Of a stretch of DNA of 64,000 nt, positions 58,590 to 64,000 are shown piece after piece. The DNA is taken from positions 1 through 64,000 of the forward strand of contig JAABST010000021.1 in assembly GCA_011390275.1 (NCBI GenBank), in the 5' to 3' direction. A program made the position numbers and the translations under genes. The DNA is from Geitlerinema sp. S16 (lineage in GTDB: Bacteria; Cyanobacteriota; Cyanobacteriia; Cyanobacteriales; Geitlerinemataceae). How positions within the stretch are numbered: the first letter of the stretch is position 1; each line of letters begins with the position of its first letter. Under the pieces are notes generated by a model. The model was not told where the DNA came from. It worked only from the letters and a program-made list of their open reading frames with translations, and searched no databases.

Positions 58590-58681
58590 ACAGCCAACAG
58601 ACGGCAAACAGACGGCAAACAGACGGCAAATAAGCACAGTCAAACAGGCACAGTCAAACAGGCATAGGCAAATAGGCAAAA
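58588..58681. repeat. Compound tandem repeat between gcvH and permease gene
   Basis: Four 11-nt units (AGACGGCAAAC type) from 58588, then two identical 14-nt units GCACAGTCAAACAG and a diverged third, ending just before the next ATG. It begins within the gcvH stop codon. Confidence 0.9.
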
Positions 58682-58683
58682 TC

Positions 58684-59757
58684 ATGACCTCTTGGTGGAC
58701 TCGACTCACACGCAACCCCCTCGCCCGCGTCGGCATGATTATCCTCGGCTTATTCTATGCCGTGACGCTCGGGGCGGGCTTCGTCGCGCCCTACCACGCC
58801 GTCAACGATAGCCAGCCCGATGGTTCACTCCTGCCGCCAACACCGATCCACTGGACGCACGACGGCAAATTCACTGGCCCCCACGTCTACCCCGTTTCCC
58901 AAGGTTCAACTGACCTCGAAACCGGCGATCGGCTTTTGGCGATCGATACCACCACCCCCGCCCCGATCCGCCTCTTCACCAGCGGTTCCCCCTACAAACT
59001 CCTCGGCTTCATCCCCGCCAAACACCACCTCTTCGGCGTCGAAGCCCCCGCCCGCCTCAACATTTTCGGCACAGACGAACAAGGTCGCGACCAGTTCAGC
59101 CGCCTGCTCTACGGCGGACAGATCAGCCTATTTGTCGGCCTCGTGGGGATTGCGATTTCGTTCCCCTTGGGTATGTTTGTCGGCGGTATTTCTGGTTATT
59201 TCGGCGGCTGGGTTGATGGGATCACGATGCGCCTCTCGGAAGTGCTGATGACGATTCCGGGGATTTATTTGCTGGTGGCGCTGGCGGCGGTGTTACCGGT
59301 GGATCTGTCCAGCGCCCAGCGGTTTTTGCTAATCGTAACGCTGGTGTCGTTTATTCAGTGGGCTGGGCTGGCACGGGTTGTGCGTGGTCAGGTGCTATCG
59401 ATTAAAGAGCGCGAATTTATCCAGGCCGCGCGAGCCATGGGCGCAAATCCGTTTTACATCATCGTCCGTCACGTCTTGCCCCAAACCGCCAGCTACACCA
59501 TCATTTCGGCGACCCTGGCGATTCCTGGATTTATCGTCGCCGAGTCGGTCTTGAGCTTGATCGGTCTCGGCATTCAGGAACCCGATCCGTCCTGGGGCAA
59601 TATGCTTTCGAGCGCGACGAATGCGTCGATTTTGGTGTTTCAACCGTGGTTAATCTGGCCGCCTGCGCTGGCGATCGTGCTGACGGTGTTGTCGTTTAAT
59701 TTACTGGGGGATGCGCTACGAGATGCGCTTGATCCGCAAAGTGTACGACGATCGTAG
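58684..59757 (+). CDS. ABC transporter permease, DppC/OppC type
   Basis: 357 residues. N-terminal TM helix, a ~90-residue extracytoplasmic segment, then a binding-protein-dependent transport domain with five helices. NIFGTDEQGRDQFSRLLYGG and the EAA loop VRGQVLSIKEREFIQAARAMGAN are OppC/DppC hallmarks. For peptides or nickel/other solutes; no ATPase, OppB or binding protein is adjacent, typical of cyanobacteria with scattered opp genes. ATG at 58684. Confidence 0.9.
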   Translation: MTSWWTRLTRNPLARVGMIILGLFYAVTLGAGFVAPYHAVNDSQPDGSLLPPTPIHWTHDGKFTGPHVYPVSQGSTDLETGDRLLAIDTTTPAPIRLFTSGSPYKLLGFIPAKHHLFGVEAPARLNIFGTDEQGRDQFSRLLYGGQISLFVGLVGIAISFPLGMFVGGISGYFGGWVDGITMRLSEVLMTIPGIYLLVALAAVLPVDLSSAQRFLLIVTLVSFIQWAGLARVVRGQVLSIKEREFIQAARAMGANPFYIIVRHVLPQTASYTIISATLAIPGFIVAESVLSLIGLGIQEPDPSWGNMLSSATNASILVFQPWLIWPPALAIVLTVLSFNLLGDALRDALDPQSVRRS

Positions 59758-59781
59758 CCCCGAATGACAACTATATGATCG

Positions 59782-59820
59782 CGGCTAACTACGTCTAACT
59801 ACGGCTAATTGCGGCTATGA
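59782..59820. repeat. 10-nt tandem repeat
   Basis: CGGCTAACTA, CGTCTAACTA, CGGCTAATTG and CGGCTATGA in tandem, between converging permease and racemase genes. Confidence 0.85.
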
Positions 59821-59830
59821 ATCGCGATCA

Positions 59831-60895
59831 TTATGGCAGAAACTCTTTGCGCACAAACGGTGAGGTCATCACCGCCAGGAGCGCTCCATAATCGAGATCA
59901 AACCGGACTTCCTCGCCAATTTGTAAAGCACGATCGCCACTATCCAAAATGAGATGATCACTACTCGCCCCGATGATCTCCATCGCTTGCCGCGAGCTTA
60001 ATCCCGAAACTAAAACATCCTGTCGTCCTAAGGCCACGATCGATCGTTGACGCACCCCTCGATCTTGAAAACTGGGAACATCGCCAAACGCATCCTGGCA
60101 GATATCTCCACTCGGCATCGATGGTTTCCGCTTCGATTCGATCACTTCCGCGAACAGTTGAAAGGCTCGCGTATGCAAGCCAGGAATTGACGCGCGGTAC
60201 ACCGTTTCACGCCCTAAGAGGATTGATTCACCGAGACGAAGATTATTGATGCGATCGGTCTCTTGAGTCGTGCTGTACCAGTCATAATTGGCGGAGTTTC
60301 CACCCGAAATGATTTTTAAGTCAATGCGAAACTCTTTTTCAAGGCGATCGACTTGAATAGACAACTCATGCATATTATTAGCATCCGGTTTCACCCCTCC
60401 ATAACAGGCCAAATTACAACCCATACCGATAATTTCTAGGTGACTTAGGGCTAATGCTTCTTTAAAAAAAGACGATAAATCGCGAGGACATACACCTTCG
60501 CGTAAATCTCCTAGCTCAACCATAATAATCACCTGATGGATTTGGTTTTGAGCCTCGGCATAGTGTGACAGTGCCTTTAATGTTTCAAGCTCAGAGTTCA
60601 GACTAACATCAACCCATTGAACGATTAATTCAGCTTGACTTAACGCCGTACGCAATAAAACAAACTTCGCTGAAATTCCAGACTTCCGCATTCTCTGAAT
60701 ATTTTCTAGCCGAGAGTCTGCGATAAAACTCATACCGCCCTGAACCATAGCCTGGGCGATCGCTGGTTCTCCCAAAACGGCCTTCGAGACTCCCATTAAC
60801 GAAATACCGCTTACTCCATAGAGCTTTGATAAAAAACGAGAGTTATCTCGTATTTTTGACAAAGAAATCTCTATCCGAGGCAGAATATGTCTCAT
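59831..60895 (-). CDS. Alanine/ornithine racemase-family PLP enzyme
   Basis: 354 residues. Fold type III alanine-racemase-like barrel: the PLP lysine is K38 in LMGVSKAVLG; VMVELGDLREGVCP (about 133) and ISGGNSANYDWY (about 200) are typical, and a C-terminal beta domain follows. Members racemise ornithine, alanine or related amino acids; the substrate here is unknown. It lies downstream of a DUF1611 gene in the same direction (163 bases), a pairing that suggests a D-amino-acid pathway. ATG at 60895, with a hairpin 16 bases upstream. Confidence 0.82.
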   Translation of the reverse strand: MRHILPRIEISLSKIRDNSRFLSKLYGVSGISLMGVSKAVLGEPAIAQAMVQGGMSFIADSRLENIQRMRKSGISAKFVLLRTALSQAELIVQWVDVSLNSELETLKALSHYAEAQNQIHQVIIMVELGDLREGVCPRDLSSFFKEALALSHLEIIGMGCNLACYGGVKPDANNMHELSIQVDRLEKEFRIDLKIISGGNSANYDWYSTTQETDRINNLRLGESILLGRETVYRASIPGLHTRAFQLFAEVIESKRKPSMPSGDICQDAFGDVPSFQDRGVRQRSIVALGRQDVLVSGLSSRQAMEIIGASSDHLILDSGDRALQIGEEVRFDLDYGALLAVMTSPFVRKEFLP

Positions 60896-60911
60896 TTTGA
60901 CAGCTTAATAT

Positions 60912-60951
60912 CTCAATCAGAAATCAATTAAAAAACTAATCTCTGATTGAG
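60912..60951 (-). promoter_or_regulatory. Hairpin upstream of the racemase gene
   Basis: CTCAATCAGA (60912-60921) pairs perfectly with TCTGATTGAG (60942-60951) around an AT-rich 20-nt loop, just 16 bases before the racemase ATG on the minus strand. It could attenuate readthrough from the DUF1611 gene. Confidence 0.5.
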
Positions 60952-61058
60952 GTCATAATTTCTCTATTGTTATTTTTTCCGTCGTCCCGATGCTCTGCAT
61001 CGGTAACGATACTCACCCTTACACTCAAAATAAGATTTTAAGAGTGAAGACTCAACAT

Positions 61059-62180
61059 TTATCGAGATGTCAGCAATGAAAGTCTAGATAGTTTCTCGAT
61101 CGTCGCCGTTTTATCCAAACTTGGGAAGCGATCGATTAAGGCTTCAATCAATTTTTGACAGCCATACTCTAAAACATCCGTTGTCGGTAATTTAAACTCC
61201 TGCTCATAGCGATTAATAATTAAATCAACCTCTGAGCTTGAGAGATTTTCATGGCTGAGGGCGATCGCGATGACTTTTGCCGTCGAAACCGCTTCGATTA
61301 GGTTAATTTCACTGCTCACGGTCGGCATTGCTAGTTGTGGAAAATCACAGCGAACCGTCCGCGCTGGGGGATGTTGCAGCACAACACCGTTCGCCATGCT
61401 GCCTTTTAAAATGCCGATCGAACTCATGAAAGCGGGATGACTAACCGAACTTTGGCCTTCGAGGAGAATAATGTCCGGCTGTTCACGCTCAAAGGCTTGC
61501 ATTACAGAATGTTCAATTTCACCAATCACAAATTGAGAAATAAGCGCATCGATCGACACACCATAGACCGATCCCTGCATTAAACTCGTCTGACCTGTTG
61601 CGACCAATACCGAGCGAATGCCGCGATGATTGAGCGCCATATTTAGCTCGACCGCCGTTGTCATTTTGCCGCAGGCGCAGTCGGTTCCCAAGATGGCAAT
61701 GACGGGAATATCAATCTGGGAAATTGCCCCTGTATAGACATTTAAGTTTTCGAGACTTGGGGGTTTCCGAATATCTTGGATTTTGACGTTATATCGATTG
61801 GCTATGCTGACAAATTCTTGATCGTCCGAGAAAAATTGATGTAAGCCATTAATGATATCCATCCCTTTTTTCATGGCTTCGATGATCAAGAGTCGTTCTT
61901 CGATCGGGATATAGGCGTCTAGGGGAGCTTTTCCGTAGATATAACAGTCTGGAATATCTTCAAGCTGGGCTAGAGCATCATTTAAGTCGAGAAAAATCGG
62001 AATATTACTGTTTCCTTGCCCTAAGACTTCACCGGCATCATGACCGACCAATAAACTATCAATCACGCCGACGATCGTATAAAGCTCAGAATGTCGGACT
62101 AAAGCACTCGCCGTCTTTCCATCCGCTAAACTAAATTGCTTGTCGCAGTAAATTAAGGCCGTTTTCTGTTTGTTTATCAT
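61059..62180 (-). CDS. DUF1611 family P-loop protein
   Basis: 373 residues. An N-terminal Rossmann-like domain (LIYCDKQFSLADGKTASALV, GHDAGEVLG) is followed by a P-loop domain GTDCACGKMTTAVELNMAL (about 164-182) and ILLEGQSSVSHPAF. DUF1611 includes DgcN, described as a D-glutamate N-acetyltransferase acting in D-glutamate conversion. With the racemase-like gene downstream, a role in D-amino-acid metabolism is inferred. ATG at 62180. Confidence 0.8.
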   Translation of the reverse strand: MINKQKTALIYCDKQFSLADGKTASALVRHSELYTIVGVIDSLLVGHDAGEVLGQGNSNIPIFLDLNDALAQLEDIPDCYIYGKAPLDAYIPIEERLLIIEAMKKGMDIINGLHQFFSDDQEFVSIANRYNVKIQDIRKPPSLENLNVYTGAISQIDIPVIAILGTDCACGKMTTAVELNMALNHRGIRSVLVATGQTSLMQGSVYGVSIDALISQFVIGEIEHSVMQAFEREQPDIILLEGQSSVSHPAFMSSIGILKGSMANGVVLQHPPARTVRCDFPQLAMPTVSSEINLIEAVSTAKVIAIALSHENLSSSEVDLIINRYEQEFKLPTTDVLEYGCQKLIEALIDRFPSLDKTATIEKLSRLSLLTSR

Positions 62181-62807
62181 TGATCTTTGATTTTATTTAT
62201 CACAATTAGAATTAACGAGTTATCCGGTTCTAAAACCGCCGAAGACCATATTTTTCTGAGTAAGTCATGTATAGCCTTGCTGCCAAGAGTGAAGAGCAAT
62301 GATGTTCAATTGATGATTGTTTATTGAATATCTATTTGGAAATATTTTTATTCTGCGAGTATTTAAAATGAGTCGATGATTTTTTATTTTTTATGCACAA
62401 TCGCAAGTGTAACACAGACTACATTTTCTTTGTATTGGATTCACTGAGGAGAGATCTTTTGGAATTTTATATTTGAGACTGGGTGATGTAAATTGTTTTG
62501 ATTTAGCCTGAGAAGCTTTCTGTATAAAGGATATGTGGATTTTTTCTGTAAAAAAATAAACCTGACTATGGCCTTAAATGACTCACTTTTAAAATCTTGG
62601 ATTCTCTTGTTTTTTCTAAGGTTTTATTTTTTGAACTTTGCTGTGGTGCTTTCCCCGTAAAGCTCTGGGCTGTCGATCGTCAGAAAAAAAGAGCCTATTC
62701 GCAAGGAACAGACTCTTTATGGGAAGTAAACACAAAACTTTGTGTTTAGATTGATGGCGATCACATCGCGTTTTTGCTCATTTAGCTTTCAAGGCGAAAC
62801 CTCAAAC
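62181..62807. other. AT-rich 627-bp spacer
   Basis: AT-rich, T-runs, no supported gene. Holds the promoter of the DUF1611 gene and, at its right end, the terminator of the sulfotransferase gene. Confidence 0.5.
62684..62718 (-). terminator. Terminator of the TPR-sulfotransferase gene
   Basis: AAAGAG (62688-62693) / CTCTTT (62713-62718); on the minus strand the stem is followed by a T run (plus-strand A's 62684-62690). Confidence 0.65.
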
Positions 62808-64000
62808 TCATACCAGACTGAGGTTTTCCGCATCTTTGCGTTCACGATGCAGGCTCGGATCGACGGCGGTTGTCGCGGCGCTGACATCGAGCTGACCATC
62901 AAAAAAGTCGGCTAAACGCTGGGCTGTACCGATCGGATCGTGAATCGCATCGTGATAATTCACGGCGAGGACACTGACCTGGGGATAGTCGGCGAGCAGC
63001 GCATCGATCGTCTCGACTTGCTGTAAAAACGTTGCGGCAAGGCGATCAGGGGTGAGCTTCCCACCGGCGCGATCACTGCGTTCGAGCATTTTTTGCTGCG
63101 AGGCGATCGTCTCGGATAGGGGGCGCTGCATGAAAACGATGCGATAAGCGCGATCGCGGGGCAGTTTTGGCAACAGCGGCGCGACGATTTTGACGACGCT
63201 GCCCTGGGCGCGATCGATCCAACTATGGTCACGCCCGAGATTTTTCACTAGCTCGAATTCGTAATAGCCGCGCGGGTTGTTGGTATCCGCTTCGCGCACC
63301 CCGTCGGTGAAGGTCTCCAGGCCGCCTTTTGCGAGCATCTGCATCATCATCGATGTGCCCGATCGCGGGAGACCCGAGACAATGTTAATGCAGCGATCGA
63401 GGGGGATATCTGCCGCACCGTTGCGTTCCGTGATCGGTGGCGCGAGGTTGAGATCGATCGCCGCGATCGCCGGTTCACTGGTGTTCACCTCCGGCGCTTG
63501 TTTGAGTTGCTGGCGTGCCTCTTTCGCAAGTTTGCGATGGTGTTGGGCGGTTTGATGATCGTTGAACTGTTTGCGGTAGAGCTGGGCGAGATAGCGATGG
63601 GCGATCGGCTGGAGCGGGTTTCGCTCGATCGAGGCTTCGAGGGCGAGTTTAGCTTCGTCGTAGCGTTCGCAGCGCATCAGGGCGATACCGGTAAAGAAAT
63701 GAGCGCGGGGATGATCGGCAATCAGACTCAGTGCGGCGAGTCCCGCCTCGATCGCGTCTTCATTACGCTGTTGCCGTAGAAAACATTGACATAACCCCAC
63801 GTGAGCAGAGGGATTCACCGGATCAAGCTGAAGCACTGTGCTGTAAAGGCTTTCGGCTTCGAGCCACTGGCGTTGGGAGAGATGAACCTCGGCTTGACGC
63901 AGGAGCAGGCTCGGACGGTTATGAAGCTGTGTACCGCGAGCCTGATTGAACGCAGCGATCGCGGCGTCGTGCCGACCTTCAGCATGGAGCAGTGAACCGC
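62808..64000 (-). CDS. TPR-sulfotransferase, 5' end beyond the window
   Basis: The reading frame is open to the window edge (minus strand), giving at least 397 residues. An N-terminal series of TPR units (SLYSTVLQLDPVNPSAHVGL, AHFFTGIALMRCERYDEAKL) is followed by a sulfotransferase domain. That domain has the PAPS 5'-phosphosulfate loop GLPRSGTSMMMQML and RIVFMQRPLSETIASQQ for the 3'-phosphate site. TPR-sulfotransferases of this build modify proteins or glycans; the acceptor is unknown. An ATG at 63836 is internal to the TPR region, so not the true start. Confidence 0.85.
   Translation of the reverse strand, partial: GSLLHAEGRHDAAIAAFNQARGTQLHNRPSLLLRQAEVHLSQRQWLEAESLYSTVLQLDPVNPSAHVGLCQCFLRQQRNEDAIEAGLAALSLIADHPRAHFFTGIALMRCERYDEAKLALEASIERNPLQPIAHRYLAQLYRKQFNDHQTAQHHRKLAKEARQQLKQAPEVNTSEPAIAAIDLNLAPPITERNGAADIPLDRCINIVSGLPRSGTSMMMQMLAKGGLETFTDGVREADTNNPRGYYEFELVKNLGRDHSWIDRAQGSVVKIVAPLLPKLPRDRAYRIVFMQRPLSETIASQQKMLERSDRAGGKLTPDRLAATFLQQVETIDALLADYPQVSVLAVNYHDAIHDPIGTAQRLADFFDGQLDVSAATTAVDPSLHRERKDAENLSLV

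Overview
The window is chromosomal DNA of a cyanobacterium. The palindrome GCGATCGC (HIP1) and its core CGATCG occur throughout. The gene set includes plastocyanin, the PSI subunit PsaK, NDH-1 subunit NdhD, Ycf33/DUF751, a DevC/DevA exporter pair, an apocarotenoid oxygenase and several cyanobacteria-type hypothetical proteins. Species cannot be fixed from the sequence. No rRNA, tRNA, CRISPR array or replication origin was seen.

Layout. 1-2.4 kb is a patchwork: an RTX repeat fragment abutting a transposase tail, then two unrelated PD-(D/E)XK nuclease-like genes. The second of these lies between intact alaS and a decayed second copy of the alaS 3' end. 2.4-9.8 kb holds housekeeping and energy genes: alaS (-), tatA, pth, a DUF3146 gene, guaA, petE. 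9.9-14.1 kb has a TPR/OGT-type glycosyltransferase and an M42-like metallopeptidase. 14.2-16.8 kb has the rbfA-nagZ pair and ycf33. 17.3-22.3 kb has ndhD, an MFS exporter and a lipoprotein-type phospholipase D. 23.1-25.7 kb holds a sugar transferase-like gene and a polysaccharide pyruvyl transferase gene (surface glycans). 25.7-28.2 kb has an IS5 remnant and a devCA pair. 28.3-33.6 kb has RNase D, a membrane protein, a DUF4399 protein, ftsH and an M23 peptidase. 33.9-39 kb has psaK, a DUF255 thioredoxin-fold protein, a cyanobacterial hypothetical gene with a hairpin-bearing leader, rdgB and a DUF2470 protein. 39.1-48.1 kb is rich in signalling: a response-regulator/histidine kinase, a kinase with an eroded ATP site, and a PAS sensor with no output domain. 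Among them lies a fused GDP-mannose pyrophosphorylase/phosphomannomutase-like gene. 48.2-54.6 kb has an FKBP isomerase, hisI, an HpsJ-like gene, moaB, a divergent DUF4332/HNH pair, two overlapping FHA genes and pgl. 54.8-64 kb has a carotenoid oxygenase, an AT-rich PhyH dioxygenase, a zinc-ribbon protein, gcvH, a DppC-like permease, an amino-acid racemase plus DUF1611 pair, and a TPR-sulfotransferase running off the end.

The structure least explained by genes is in the spacers. There are two ~116-bp MITE-like hairpin elements with different but self-complementary arms. They share a central stem-loop whose 5-bp stem varies in a compensated way around a constant 12-nt loop, and a third free-standing copy is present. 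Seven short tandem-repeat arrays with unit lengths of 8-14 nt sit beside gene ends. Other notable points are the duplicated alaS 3' end around a nuclease gene, an EF-hand loop inside a phospholipase D, and degenerate enzyme domains in the sugar-nucleotide and kinase proteins.
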